Below are positions 1-9,368 of a stretch of 64,000 nucleotides of DNA, in pieces. A program made the position numbers and the translations under genes. The notes under the pieces were generated by a model. It saw only the letters and a list, made by a program, of their open reading frames with translations, had not been told where the DNA came from and made no database searches. The stretch is from contig NZ_JBDFMQ010000001.1 in assembly GCF_047238345.1 (NCBI RefSeq), positions 1,240,001 through 1,304,000 of the forward strand, written 5' to 3'. Positions within the stretch are counted from its first letter, which is position 1; each line of letters begins with the position of its first letter. This DNA comes from Shouchella sp047238345. GTDB lineage: Bacteria; Bacillota; Bacilli; Bacillales; Bacillaceae_D.

Positions 1-2912
1 GTTTTGTTAATAAGATTTCGTCGATTGAAGGGTCAATTACCACGTTTGCTCAATCTGTATCCGATATAGGTACAGCATTTGGAGATACCTCTGCGAAGAT
101 TGAACAGAGTGGGGGAGTGGTCTCAAGCAGTGTCGGTGATCTTTTTTCAGAGGTGAATCAATTAAGCAATGGCCTTTGGGCTGATGCAGGTCCACTTGAC
201 GATATAGAGGCGAAGGTAACAAGTGTTGCCAATGTCCTTGATCATGCGACAAAGATGTCAATTCCATTTTCTGAGACACTTTCGAATTCATTTTCAGAAC
301 TTACAAATGGTGCAGCGCAAATGGCAAGTAGTACGCTCCAATCCGTGACATCATCGGTTTCAACAATTAATCAGTTGGTAGGTACTTTTACCTCATTAAA
401 ATCAAGTGTTTCAGATGTAAGTTCCCATTTAATGAAGATTAAACCTTTAGCTGGTGTATTTGGCTTTCTTAAATCCCCCATTGGTATTGTTATTGGGCTA
501 ATTGCGGCATTAACAGTTGGTTTCGTATACCTTTTAAATGCAAATGGTTCGTTAAGCGCAACGTTGCAAAGTGTTTGGGAATCGATTTCCTCTATGGCAA
601 GCTCTGTTTTCTCCGTGGCGTCTTCAATTTTTGATGGCTTTATGAATGGGATCGTAGCTAAGTTACCAGAGTTGGTTCAATCTGGGGCGTCATTTTTACA
701 AAAACTGGTTGAAGGCATAACGACGATGCTGCCTGCTCTTGCAGAAACAGCCATTCAAGTCATTGGAAAGATGGTCGAAGGCATAACGACTGCATTGCCG
801 GTATTAATGGAGACAGGCGTGCAATTAATCTCTTTGTTTATTAGCAGTGCGTCTAAAAATTTGCCACTTATCCTTTCTTTGGGGATTGAGATCTTAACAA
901 GTTTACTAGATGGAATGACTTCTATGATCGGTACACTGGTTGAGGTGGTCGTTCAAACGGTGTCACAGCTAGTAGAGGCGATTACAACACAATTACCGTT
1001 GCTGATTGAACTTGGTATACAAGTGTTGATGAAATTAGTTGAAGGAATTGTTTCCTTTGTACCTGTATTGCTAGAAACGGCTGTGACGCTTGTTACAATG
1101 CTCGTTTCCACACTTATGGAACAACTGCCAATTCTTTTAGAAATGGGAATGCAGCTTCTAAGTACACTTATTGAAGGGATTATGCTGCTTTTACCAATGA
1201 TTGCGAACACAGTCATTGAGATTGTGACTTCATTTGTAAGTATTCTAGTTGAGCAACTTCCTTTGCTATTGCAAGCAGGTATTGACATTTTAACAAGCTT
1301 AATCACTGGCATTGTTACCGTCATTCCTATGCTAGTTGAGACTGTTCTCCTATTGGTTCAAACACTCATTACAGTGCTCGTTGAACAATTACCAATGATT
1401 ATGGAGATCGGTATTCAATTATTAATGACTTTAATTGAAGGTATTATGAGTTTCTTACCGATGCTTCTTGAAACAGTCATTGGGATTGTCACACTGTTTG
1501 TTACCACAATTGTTGAGCAACTGCCATTGATACTGGAACTAGGGATTCAATTATTGACCAGTTTGGTTGAGGGCATTTTATCCTTACTGCCGATGATTAT
1601 TGAAGTGGCTTTAGGCGTTATTTCTCTTCTCATAGAGACCCTTACACAACAACTGCCCCTACTCATTGAGATGGGCATTAATTTATTGATGAGCTTAGTT
1701 GAAGGAATTATGACAATGATTCCGATGATCATTGATACTGCCTTAAATCTTGTACAGACATTGATTACGACAATAGCTGAACAACTTCCATTACTCTTAA
1801 CAATGGGTATTGAAATGTTGATGACGTTAATTAATGGTGTAATTTCGATCTTGCCAATGCTGGTAGAGACCGCTGTCGAAATTATTAATATGATTTTAAC
1901 TACTCTTACACAGCAGCTTCCACTCATTATTCAGATGGGAATTCAATTGCTTGAAAGTTTAATAGAAGGCATTTTGACTATTTTACCAATGATTATTAAG
2001 ACGGCAATTGATGTAATTGCGCTACTTCTCGAAAGCTTAATTCAGCAGCTGCCACTTATTATTGATGCAGGTATCACCTTATTAGAAAGCCTCATCAAAG
2101 GAATCATGGACAGTGTGCCTGCTTTATTGCAATCAATCATGCAAATTATTGCTTCCGTCGTCACGACACTTGTATCTAATTTTCCAATGATTATCCAAAC
2201 TGGTATTTCTCTTATAGGGTCCTTAATTGGTGGTTTAATGACAGCAATGCCGATGGTAGTTAGCGCAATTGGAACGATCCTCGCGAGCGTGTTTACCGCC
2301 ATAATAAAGGGGTTTCCGCGTATCATGCAGTTGGGTGGAGAGCTTGTCACACGTTTGGCTGGGAGTATTTCAAAAGCAGTTAATCGCATCGTGACAGTTG
2401 GTTCTGATTTGATTCGAGGGCTTTGGCGAGGAATGAATGACGTTAAAGATTGGATTATTGGAAAGATTAGTGGGTTTATGGACAGTGTTGTTGGAAGTCT
2501 AAAATCTTTCTTTGGTATTAAATCACCGTCAAAATTGTTCAGAGACGAGATCGGTCGTTTTCTTCCGCAAGGTTTAGCGGTTGGAATAGAAGGAGATCTA
2601 GGGTCAGTCAATCGGGCGATGAATGCGATGACGTCTCTCGTACCGTCTGAAATTGATCCACCGCATATGACGCCGCTAGAGCCCGTTCATCCAAATCTGA
2701 GCCAATCTTACTCCAATCAAGTGCGTTTCTTTGAAAAAAAGAACAACGGTCGCTCAGTTGAGAACTTATTAACAGAAGTAGTAGAGACATTAAGAGACCA
2801 GAAACAAATGACGGTTCAAATGGATTCTACGGTTGTTGGATCACTCGTTGAACCTCATATAACAAATGCACAAGAAAGAAAATCTATGCGCAAAAACAGG
2901 TTTTATGCGTAA
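1..2912 (+). CDS. Phage tail tape measure protein, 5'-partial
   Basis: The reading frame is open from base 3 onwards with no stop, so the gene starts before the window; the GTG at 117 is internal. Tape measure proteins set the length of siphovirus tails and take part in DNA delivery. The visible part (about 970 residues) has a Ser/Thr-rich N-terminal stretch, a hydrophobic segment (bases 460-540), then about 26 hydrophobic half repeats of 22 residues (bases 660-2375), and a C-terminal domain with the motif FFGIKSPSKLFRDEIG that is usual near the end of Firmicutes tape measure proteins. The distal tail gene starts 11 bases after the stop. Function is assigned from repeats, C-terminal motif and gene order. 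Confidence 0.9.
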   Translation, partial: FVNKISSIEGSITTFAQSVSDIGTAFGDTSAKIEQSGGVVSSSVGDLFSEVNQLSNGLWADAGPLDDIEAKVTSVANVLDHATKMSIPFSETLSNSFSELTNGAAQMASSTLQSVTSSVSTINQLVGTFTSLKSSVSDVSSHLMKIKPLAGVFGFLKSPIGIVIGLIAALTVGFVYLLNANGSLSATLQSVWESISSMASSVFSVASSIFDGFMNGIVAKLPELVQSGASFLQKLVEGITTMLPALAETAIQVIGKMVEGITTALPVLMETGVQLISLFISSASKNLPLILSLGIEILTSLLDGMTSMIGTLVEVVVQTVSQLVEAITTQLPLLIELGIQVLMKLVEGIVSFVPVLLETAVTLVTMLVSTLMEQLPILLEMGMQLLSTLIEGIMLLLPMIANTVIEIVTSFVSILVEQLPLLLQAGIDILTSLITGIVTVIPMLVETVLLLVQTLITVLVEQLPMIMEIGIQLLMTLIEGIMSFLPMLLETVIGIVTLFVTTIVEQLPLILELGIQLLTSLVEGILSLLPMIIEVALGVISLLIETLTQQLPLLIEMGINLLMSLVEGIMTMIPMIIDTALNLVQTLITTIAEQLPLLLTMGIEMLMTLINGVISILPMLVETAVEIINMILTTLTQQLPLIIQMGIQLLESLIEGILTILPMIIKTAIDVIALLLESLIQQLPLIIDAGITLLESLIKGIMDSVPALLQSIMQIIASVVTTLVSNFPMIIQTGISLIGSLIGGLMTAMPMVVSAIGTILASVFTAIIKGFPRIMQLGGELVTRLAGSISKAVNRIVTVGSDLIRGLWRGMNDVKDWIIGKISGFMDSVVGSLKSFFGIKSPSKLFRDEIGRFLPQGLAVGIEGDLGSVNRAMNAMTSLVPSEIDPPHMTPLEPVHPNLSQSYSNQVRFFEKKNNGRSVENLLTEVVETLRDQKQMTVQMDSTVVGSLVEPHITNAQERKSMRKNRFYA
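660..2375 (+). repeat. Tandem 66/132-bp coding repeats in the tape measure gene
   Basis: The encoded protein repeats every 44 residues (132 bases): codons for Gln-Leu-Pro recur at 990, 1122, 1254, 1386, 1518, 1650, 1782, 1914 and 2046, with related triplets at 858 (NLP) and 2178 (NFP). Each unit is two 22-residue halves of the pattern LP-x3-E/x-GI-x2-L-x2-L-x-EGI and LP-x3-ET-x2-I-x2-L. The half-repeat register extends from 660 to about 2375, roughly 26 halves. DNA identity between units is moderate, so the repeats are old and kept at protein level. Confidence 0.9.
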
Positions 2913-2923
2913 GGTGGAGGTGA

Positions 2924-3631
2924 ATGGATTTGCAATTTACGTACAATGGGATTAGAAAAAGTTATATCTCCGTATTGAGTGACTTGAGACGCCCCATATT
3001 ACCAACAATCTCATATACAACTGCTGAAAGAACAGGAGCAGGAGAACGAGTAACGGGTATGAAGCTCGATACAATTATTTTGGATGTTCCTGTTGTTGTC
3101 TATCATCGTGGGAAACGTTTACAAGAATTAAAACTTGAACTGTCTACGTGGTTATATAGTGAAGACGAGCAAAAGCTTGTCTTCTCCGATAAACCTAGCC
3201 GATACTACATGGCTAGGTTTTTGTCGATGGAATTTGAAGAGTATGAGCATTTTTCAAAAGGAGTCATTCAATTTCTATGTCCGACTCCATATCAATACGC
3301 TGCAGAAATGATTGTGCCGATTCCTAACCAAGCAGACATTGAGGTTATGGGACAAATCCCTGTCTACTGGACATTGCAATGTCGTATTGAAGCGAAAACA
3401 AACAAGTTTGAAGTCATAAACCAAGCTGAAGAGAAATTAATTCTGTATCATCAGTTTCAAGAAAATGATGTCATTCAGATCGACACTCGAAAGCGAGTCA
3501 TCTCTTTAAATCGTGAATCTCGAATGTCTTTGCTGGCGTTTGAAAGTCGATGGTTTTCATTAAAACCGGGTGTCAACACAATGTATGTGACTCAACCATC
3601 AACACTATCCTATCAAAATATATATTTATAG
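2924..3631 (+). CDS. Phage distal tail protein (Dit, Sipho_tail family)
   Basis: The 235-residue product looks like siphovirus distal tail proteins, which form the hexameric hub joining the tail tube to the tip. Typical features are the N-terminal beta-rich ring domain (motif RRPILPTISYTT, then VTGMKLDTIILDVPV) and the segment ELSTWLYSEDEQKLVFSDKPSRYY, followed by IQFLCPTPYQY. It lies between the tape measure and tail endopeptidase genes, the normal place for Dit. A strong GGAGGTGA lies only 3 bases before the ATG at 2924; the in-frame TTG at 2930 would have better spacing and may be the true start, two codons shorter. Confidence 0.88.
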   Translation: MDLQFTYNGIRKSYISVLSDLRRPILPTISYTTAERTGAGERVTGMKLDTIILDVPVVVYHRGKRLQELKLELSTWLYSEDEQKLVFSDKPSRYYMARFLSMEFEEYEHFSKGVIQFLCPTPYQYAAEMIVPIPNQADIEVMGQIPVYWTLQCRIEAKTNKFEVINQAEEKLILYHQFQENDVIQIDTRKRVISLNRESRMSLLAFESRWFSLKPGVNTMYVTQPSTLSYQNIYL

Positions 3632-3648
3632 AAAAAGGAGGTGAGAAC

Positions 3649-6600
3649 ATGAATGAGATTTATCTGTTAAATCAGCATGATTACTTAGTGGCAGCAATTG
3701 GAGAAGAAAGTGGTTTGATTTCCGCCGTTTTTCGCGAAGAATTAAATCAACTACCTAATGAGCCATTACGCCTCACTGTCCAATCAACCAGTGAGGTTAC
3801 GCAGTTTGTAAAAGAAGAAAATCAAATTGCATTTCGTGATAAAGAGGGCGAACTAAGACTCTACGTGATTAAAGAGGTTGATGACCTTTTTAGCGGGCAG
3901 GATCGGCAAACTTACGCCATATGTGAACCAGCTTTTATGGAGTTAAAAGAGCATGTTGTTAAGGAAAAATCGTTTACAAATGCTAATGCTCAATCTGTTT
4001 TAAATCATGTATTGACTGGAACACGATGGAGAGGGAAAGTTGAAATTGAATTAGGGAATCGATCCATGAACCTTTCTTTAGTAACCTCAGTTGATGCAGT
4101 TTGGGATATCCTACGATTTTGGGGTGGTGAAATTAAGGACGTTGTTACCTTCTCGGACAATCGAGTTACTGAGCGCATCATTAAAATCCTTCCACGTCGT
4201 GGACAGTATAGTGGAAAACGGTTTGAGGTCAATCATGACATTCAAGAAATCCAGCGAACGGTGCTCTCGTATCCTGTAACAGCTCTTTATGGACAAGGAG
4301 CATCGTCGGATGATGAACAAACTGATTTTACTGAAGTGGTGTGGGAATTAAAGAACGGAGATCCTGTAGATAAGCCTAGAGGACAATCTTGGGTCGGAGA
4401 TCGTGATGCGCTCGAAAAATATGGACGATTGCATAATGGAGAATTACTTCATCGAGAAGGGGTTTTTTCGAACAGCGACATTGATAATCCTAAAGAATTG
4501 CTTCGCGCAACTTGGGAACAATTGCAAATCGCAAAACAGCCGGAAGTTCATTATCAGCTTACCGTTCAATTACTGGAACAACTTAGTGGCTATGAACATG
4601 AAAAGGTAAGTCTTGGGGATACGGCACTAGCCTTTGATCGAATATTTACCAGACCAATAGAAATTCAAGCACGTGTCATTGCGATTGAGTATGATTTAAT
4701 GGACGTCAATCGGTCTGCAACAGTTGAGATGGGGCAATTTCTGTCTGCACACAGCTATGACGACCGGTTAGACCAAGTCATTCGCGAGATTAATGATAAC
4801 CGAGGAAAGTGGAGTCAAGGAAATAAACCGATCTCACCTGATCGCTATCCTGATATTTTACCGGATGTGCCTGCAAATGTAGAGGCAACTGGTGGATTTC
4901 AGACCGTACAGATTTACTGGGCTTTTAACATCGAAGCTTTTTATGTCCAAGCGTATGAACTGTTTGCTAGTGAAGTGAAAGGTTTTCTTCCTTCGCCTGA
5001 GACACTTGTTTACCGAGGTTCGTTAAATGGTTTTAACTTGATCGGAGAAACAAACAAGACGTATTACTTTCGAGTCCGCGCCGTTAACTATCATGGGCGT
5101 GCTTCGAATTACTCAGCAGAAGTAGAAGGTTCGACCGCCCGAATTGTAACAGAAGATATTCTCTTTGGCCCTGACCTGGCTAAAAAATTACGAGAATTGA
5201 ATAAAGAAGCTACTATCATTGGCAACGACGGAATACAGTTTGAGCAAATTGCAAATGATGCACTAGAGCTTATACAGAAAAGGGCAAAGGACTATAGTGA
5301 CCAGGAAATTGCAGACGTTTATTCAATTCTTTCTGAAGAACTAGAAAAACGAGTTGACCATGCGGACTTTACTCGTGAGATGGAGCGCATTAACAGCGAC
5401 ATTGAGGCGAACCAAAAAGAGCTTGCTGAAAAAGAGAATCAGCTCAAAGAAGACATCGGCAAAGTAGGCGAAGAGTTAACGAAAATTGAGGAGCATGTGA
5501 CAACGGAGTTTGAGAAAGTTGATGGACGGCTATCTGCTACGCTTTCAAAAGGCGAAGTAGACGAATTATTGACTGATAAAGTCGATTACACAACGTACAA
5601 TCAAAAAATGACATCAATTAATGCGTCACTTGAAGGCATTGAAATCAATGTAGGTGAAACAAGCGGTCAAGTTGATCAATTGACTGGTGAAGTGGCGGAT
5701 TTACGAGATATTAGTTCAGAGTTAAGCTTAAGTACTGAAGGCTTCACTACTTCTATTCGCCAGTTACAAAACGAAAAACGTCCATCAACGAATTTTGCGA
5801 TTGGTACGTATAAGACGTTCGTACGCTCGAACTGGACGAATATTAGTAACCAAGTTGTAAGAGTGTATGATGTATCAGATCGAGTTCTCGAAAAAGAAGT
5901 GACGATCTCTTGCAAAATAAAGGTGAAGGATATAAAGGCTGGTAGTAACGGTTCACCAAGGCTCATGTTACAGTGGTTTGAAAACAATCCAAACGCTTGG
6001 CATACAGTCCACTCGATTACGAACTTAAGTGAAAACAGAGAGATTGACGTTATTCAAACGAGACAAGTAAACCCGGATACAACAAGTATACGACTTCAAT
6101 TGAGAGCAGATTTTATTGCTTCAGGTACTGTTGAAATATCAGAATTAATGGTTACAGAAGGCAAACGAGCTGCTGGGTGGTCGCCAGCTTTTGAAGATCT
6201 TATTGATGCGGAATCCTACACGGAAAGACAAACCTCTTTGGATTCTACATTAGAAGGGATTACTGGAAAAGTAGAAGAAACGACGAACGATGTTGGAACA
6301 CTCACTAACACTGTCGGTCAGTTTAGACAAGATTTAGAAGGCTTCTCTACCTCTATAAGTGAGGTTAGAAAAAATTTAGATAACAAAGTAGACACTTCGA
6401 TCTATGAACAACGCCAAACCTCTCTTAATGTTGCGTTAGGCGAGATTACCGGAAAAATGGAAGCGACGACTAGTGATTTAGGAACATTAACGAACGCGGT
6501 GAGTGGATTTAGACAGGATTTAAATGGATTTTCGACGTCTGTAGGAGAAATCAGAAAAAGCTTAGATAATAAAGTAAACACTTCGGCTTACAATCAGCGG

Positions 6601-8610
6601 CAAACTTCTTTAGATGCAACGCTAGGAAGCATTAGTGGGCGGGTTTCGTCAACTGAAAATGGCTTAGGTTCCGTTACGTCTAGAGTTGGAAAGCTTGAGT
6701 TATCGGAGAATGAATTTAGAACAGAAATTAGTCATCTAAATAAAGCTCCTTCTAGCGGTACAAATTTATTGCCAGATGGAAGTTTTGAATCAGGTGGAGT
6801 TGGTTGGCGAAAAAGTGGAAGCTCTGTCACGATCGTCACCAACGATAGTAAAAGTGGCAGAAATGCCTTGCGTTACGCAGCTAGTAGCGGTATTTCTGCT
6901 TTTAATGTAGAATCTCCAATAATTGTTAAGCCACATAGTACACTACTCATCTCCTATTGGTACAAAACAAGTAGTGATGCGAATGGAACAAGTAATAATC
7001 AAAAACTTAGGTTTGGCGGTTTAGACGGGAGTCATGTAACGTCAACAGGATGGGATGGTCCAAGAACAAATTGGACACAAATCCAAAGAGAGTGGGTCGT
7101 GCCTGCTAATATAACCGAAGTATTAGTAAGTATGACGACGAACCATACTCGTGGTTGGGTCATGATTGATGATATACAAGTAATTGATATCACTGATAAA
7201 AAAGCACTTGAAGCCCAATTGATATCACAACAAACAGCCATTGAACAAAACGCTAGCGAAATTCGTCTTCGTGCAACTCGAACAAGTGTAGATAATCTTA
7301 CTGGTCGTGTTTCAAATGCTGAAAGTAGCATCAGAACGATGTCGGACCGCATTAATTTAAGAGTTGAGAAAGATGGCATTATCTCAGCCATTAATATTTC
7401 GCCAGAGTCAGTTAGAATTAGTGGCAGTATTATACGTATTACGGGACAAACCTTAATAGACAGTGCTGTAATAAAGCGCGCTAATATTGAAAATGGAGCA
7501 GTTGGTTCTTTAGCTATAGCTGATGCAGCAATTTCAAGAGCCAAATTACAAAACGCCATTATCCAAAATGCGCATATTCAAGATGGGACCATTCAAAATG
7601 CTAAAATTGCTAATATCTCCGCAGATAAGATAAATGCAGGTACTATAACTGGTATCAACATACGAGGCACAAATATTTTTGGTTCAACTATCCGTTCTGA
7701 CAATGGAAATGATAGAGTGACTGTAAATGGTGGCTATATACAATTAACTAATAATACAGGCGATTATGTAAGGTTTAGTCCAACAAACATAATTTCTTAT
7801 GAATCAAATGGTAGAGTACGATTTGAAGCCAATAGAACTGTAGTCTCTTCCTCTGCTCTTAGTACTACGTTTGAAAATGTATATCTTGCATCAACAAATG
7901 AAGCTCGTGTAGTAGACCGGAGAGATATTCCAGGTGATGGTGCGATGGCTAGTTATCGTTATCTTCCTATACGTGCAGACGGATTCATTGGTAATTTTAT
8001 TAATACTAATACGGGTGGTTCCTCTGGAGTTCATATGTATGTAAGACCGGCAGGAAATGGAGAGGTTCGAATTACAGCATCGATGACTACTAACAATTAT
8101 CGAGATTTAGCTTGCAGAGACATTCGGGCTAATACAATGCGTGTTAATGGTGGTAACAATCTTTATCTTGCGCCTGGTCCGGACAGTGAAGTCAGAGTTA
8201 CATCAGCGGCATTCTTTAATAGTGGCAGTCCTAACTATAGAGATATCCGTGTTTTACGACTACACGAAGCTTCTTCAAGAGAATATAAGACTGATATAAA
8301 GCCTTATGGTGATAAAGTTTTGAATCATATTAATGAATTGAAACTTATGACTTATTATATGAAAGCGGACATTGAAGCAGGTGTCAAAAATCCTTCTCTC
8401 ATGGTAGGTCTAATTGCCGAAGATAGTCCATATGTGAACACAGAAGATGGTTTAGGTATCAACAGTAGTAAACTGAATTACGTCACACTCAAAGCAACAC
8501 AAGAACTGAATATAAAACTAGAAGACACCGTGGACCGTGTGTCTTTTTTAGAACTTGAAAACCAATTGTTAAAGCAAAAGATCATGCAATTAGAGGAGAG
8601 AATGTTATGA
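3649..8610 (+). CDS. Modular phage tail endopeptidase / receptor-binding protein with S74 C-terminal chaperone
   Basis: The start is the ATG at 3649 behind AAAGGAGGTGAG; an upstream in-frame extension overlaps the Dit gene and lacks such a site. The 1653-residue protein has an N-terminal tail-hub domain (about 1-400, prophage endopeptidase-tail/Gp37-like), a fibronectin type III-like domain (about 405-500), a long coiled coil (about 515-700), a beta-rich lectin-like module (about 715-845), 62-residue repeats, a second beta-sandwich module (about 1035-1180), a spike shaft (motif NISADKINAGTITG) and a C-terminal domain beginning SSREYKTDIKP. The last matches Peptidase S74 intramolecular chaperones of tail spikes; Ser1542 and Lys1547 have the spacing of the self-cleavage dyad. 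It probably binds the cell surface. The ATGA overlap couples it to the next gene. Confidence 0.88.
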   Translation: MNEIYLLNQHDYLVAAIGEESGLISAVFREELNQLPNEPLRLTVQSTSEVTQFVKEENQIAFRDKEGELRLYVIKEVDDLFSGQDRQTYAICEPAFMELKEHVVKEKSFTNANAQSVLNHVLTGTRWRGKVEIELGNRSMNLSLVTSVDAVWDILRFWGGEIKDVVTFSDNRVTERIIKILPRRGQYSGKRFEVNHDIQEIQRTVLSYPVTALYGQGASSDDEQTDFTEVVWELKNGDPVDKPRGQSWVGDRDALEKYGRLHNGELLHREGVFSNSDIDNPKELLRATWEQLQIAKQPEVHYQLTVQLLEQLSGYEHEKVSLGDTALAFDRIFTRPIEIQARVIAIEYDLMDVNRSATVEMGQFLSAHSYDDRLDQVIREINDNRGKWSQGNKPISPDRYPDILPDVPANVEATGGFQTVQIYWAFNIEAFYVQAYELFASEVKGFLPSPETLVYRGSLNGFNLIGETNKTYYFRVRAVNYHGRASNYSAEVEGSTARIVTEDILFGPDLAKKLRELNKEATIIGNDGIQFEQIANDALELIQKRAKDYSDQEIADVYSILSEELEKRVDHADFTREMERINSDIEANQKELAEKENQLKEDIGKVGEELTKIEEHVTTEFEKVDGRLSATLSKGEVDELLTDKVDYTTYNQKMTSINASLEGIEINVGETSGQVDQLTGEVADLRDISSELSLSTEGFTTSIRQLQNEKRPSTNFAIGTYKTFVRSNWTNISNQVVRVYDVSDRVLEKEVTISCKIKVKDIKAGSNGSPRLMLQWFENNPNAWHTVHSITNLSENREIDVIQTRQVNPDTTSIRLQLRADFIASGTVEISELMVTEGKRAAGWSPAFEDLIDAESYTERQTSLDSTLEGITGKVEETTNDVGTLTNTVGQFRQDLEGFSTSISEVRKNLDNKVDTSIYEQRQTSLNVALGEITGKMEATTSDLGTLTNAVSGFRQDLNGFSTSVGEIRKSLDNKVNTSAYNQRQTSLDATLGSISGRVSSTENGLGSVTSRVGKLELSENEFRTEISHLNKAPSSGTNLLPDGSFESGGVGWRKSGSSVTIVTNDSKSGRNALRYAASSGISAFNVESPIIVKPHSTLLISYWYKTSSDANGTSNNQKLRFGGLDGSHVTSTGWDGPRTNWTQIQREWVVPANITEVLVSMTTNHTRGWVMIDDIQVIDITDKKALEAQLISQQTAIEQNASEIRLRATRTSVDNLTGRVSNAESSIRTMSDRINLRVEKDGIISAINISPESVRISGSIIRITGQTLIDSAVIKRANIENGAVGSLAIADAAISRAKLQNAIIQNAHIQDGTIQNAKIANISADKINAGTITGINIRGTNIFGSTIRSDNGNDRVTVNGGYIQLTNNTGDYVRFSPTNIISYESNGRVRFEANRTVVSSSALSTTFENVYLASTNEARVVDRRDIPGDGAMASYRYLPIRADGFIGNFINTNTGGSSGVHMYVRPAGNGEVRITASMTTNNYRDLACRDIRANTMRVNGGNNLYLAPGPDSEVRVTSAAFFNSGSPNYRDIRVLRLHEASSREYKTDIKPYGDKVLNHINELKLMTYYMKADIEAGVKNPSLMVGLIAEDSPYVNTEDGLGINSSKLNYVTLKATQELNIKLEDTVDRVSFLELENQLLKQKIMQLEERML
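6217..6750 (+). repeat. 62-residue (186-bp) repeats in the tail fibre gene
   Basis: Two full units and one divergent unit start at 6217, 6403 and 6589, each opening with Tyr-x-x-Arg-Gln-Thr-Ser-Leu and containing the core GTLTN-x-V-x2-FRQDL-x-GFSTS. A more diverged copy begins near 5587 (YTTYNQKMTSINASLEGIE). They read as coiled-coil or trimeric-fibre spacers between the binding modules, so the copy number probably sets fibre length. Confidence 0.8.
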
Positions 8611-9068
8611 TTACAATTTTAAAAAAAGAACTGGATAGAGTTGCAAAATTTTTAGTGAGCATTGAGTTGACTGGAGTGGAAAATATCCATCGCATGCGTG
8701 TTGTTAATGTCTTGAAAAAGCAACACGAAGAAATGGTTACTGAAGAGGTTGAACTGCTAAAAGCTTATGCCGAATTAGACGCTGAAGGTGAACTTGTTCG
8801 TAGTGAAGGAGGTGGTTTTCAGTTAAAAGACCAAGCATCTGCAGCAAAATTTAGAACGCTTCAAGAGAGGCTTTTAAATGAGCCATTTGTACTTGATAGT
8901 CCTAACTTTAAGCAAGCACTTGAAACAGTAGAAACGGTTGTCTTGCATCTTGATAAAAAGTTATCTAATGAAGATGCTGAAACACATTTTATGATTGTTG
9001 AAGCATTTGAACAGGTAAAAGATGCACAGATTCAAGATGAAAATAACCAAAAAGGAGACGATGAATAA
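8607..9068 (+). CDS. DUF1617-like phage protein
   Basis: This 153-residue, charged, mostly helical protein overlaps the tail fibre gene by 4 bases (ATGA). Its pattern, an N-terminal helix with LVSIELTG followed by RMRVVNVLKKQHEEMVTEEVELL and an EYAE/DAEGE-like segment, resembles small phage proteins of the DUF1617 type found next to tail fibres. No catalytic motif, signal peptide or membrane segment is visible. It may help fibre folding or attachment, which is inference from position only. The family name was assigned from memory of the pattern. Confidence 0.6.
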   Translation: MITILKKELDRVAKFLVSIELTGVENIHRMRVVNVLKKQHEEMVTEEVELLKAYAELDAEGELVRSEGGGFQLKDQASAAKFRTLQERLLNEPFVLDSPNFKQALETVETVVLHLDKKLSNEDAETHFMIVEAFEQVKDAQIQDENNQKGDDE

Positions 9069-9322
9069 TGGAACAAGTAGAACAATTAGATGTACGCGTA
9101 TCTGGGGTTGATTTCACATATAACTTTGAGGAAGAGGCTGACGAAGTACGTCTTCGTTTTAACGTAACGGATCCGACAGGTGATATAAATGCAAATGGCC
9201 GAGTAGCGGTAACGATGGATGAATATGTTCAGGACCCTCGCTTGGTTTCTTTAGCTCTTTTGGCACGAGAAAAGGTAATTGCACGACTTCAGCCCAAAAA
9301 GGATGAGGAGACATCGAACTAA
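9068..9322 (+). CDS. Small phage protein, unknown function
   Basis: The 84-residue acidic protein starts in a TAATG overlap with the preceding gene, so it is translationally coupled. It has a beta-strand-like N-terminal half (LDVRVSGVDFTYNF, EVRLRFNVT) and a helical C-terminus. I recognise no family. Position suggests an accessory structural or tail-assembly role. A compact terminator hairpin overlaps its stop codon. Confidence 0.75.
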   Translation: MEQVEQLDVRVSGVDFTYNFEEEADEVRLRFNVTDPTGDINANGRVAVTMDEYVQDPRLVSLALLAREKVIARLQPKKDEETSN

Positions 9323-9338
9323 GCCATTGGGCTTTTTT
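9320..9338 (+). terminator. Short intrinsic terminator inside the phage late operon
   Basis: AAGCC and GGCTT (9321-9334) form a 5-bp stem with a 4-base loop followed by a T-rich run. A longer alternative pairs AGCCCAA (9291-9297) with TTGGGCT (9327-9333). It separates the tail genes from the XhlA-like gene and may reduce expression of the latter. Confidence 0.5.
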
Positions 9339-9368
9339 ATTTTGGCAAAAAAGGGGTGACTGGCAACG

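Noticed and set aside
660..2375. Regular 66/132-bp repeats as a CRISPR array or non-coding satellite
   Set aside because: The units are continuous coding sequence with conserved amino acids and diverged DNA, and there are no unique spacers or cas genes.
953..2790. Long minus-strand reading frames opposite the tape measure gene
   Set aside because: They follow the codon periodicity of the repeats on the other strand, lack ribosome binding sites and have no family features.
117..2912. GTG 117 as the start of the tape measure gene
   Set aside because: The frame is open back to the window edge and no ribosome binding site precedes the GTG.
4091..4609. Plus-strand frames inside the tail protein gene
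   Set aside because: They are out-of-frame shadows of a clear 1653-codon gene, without start sites.
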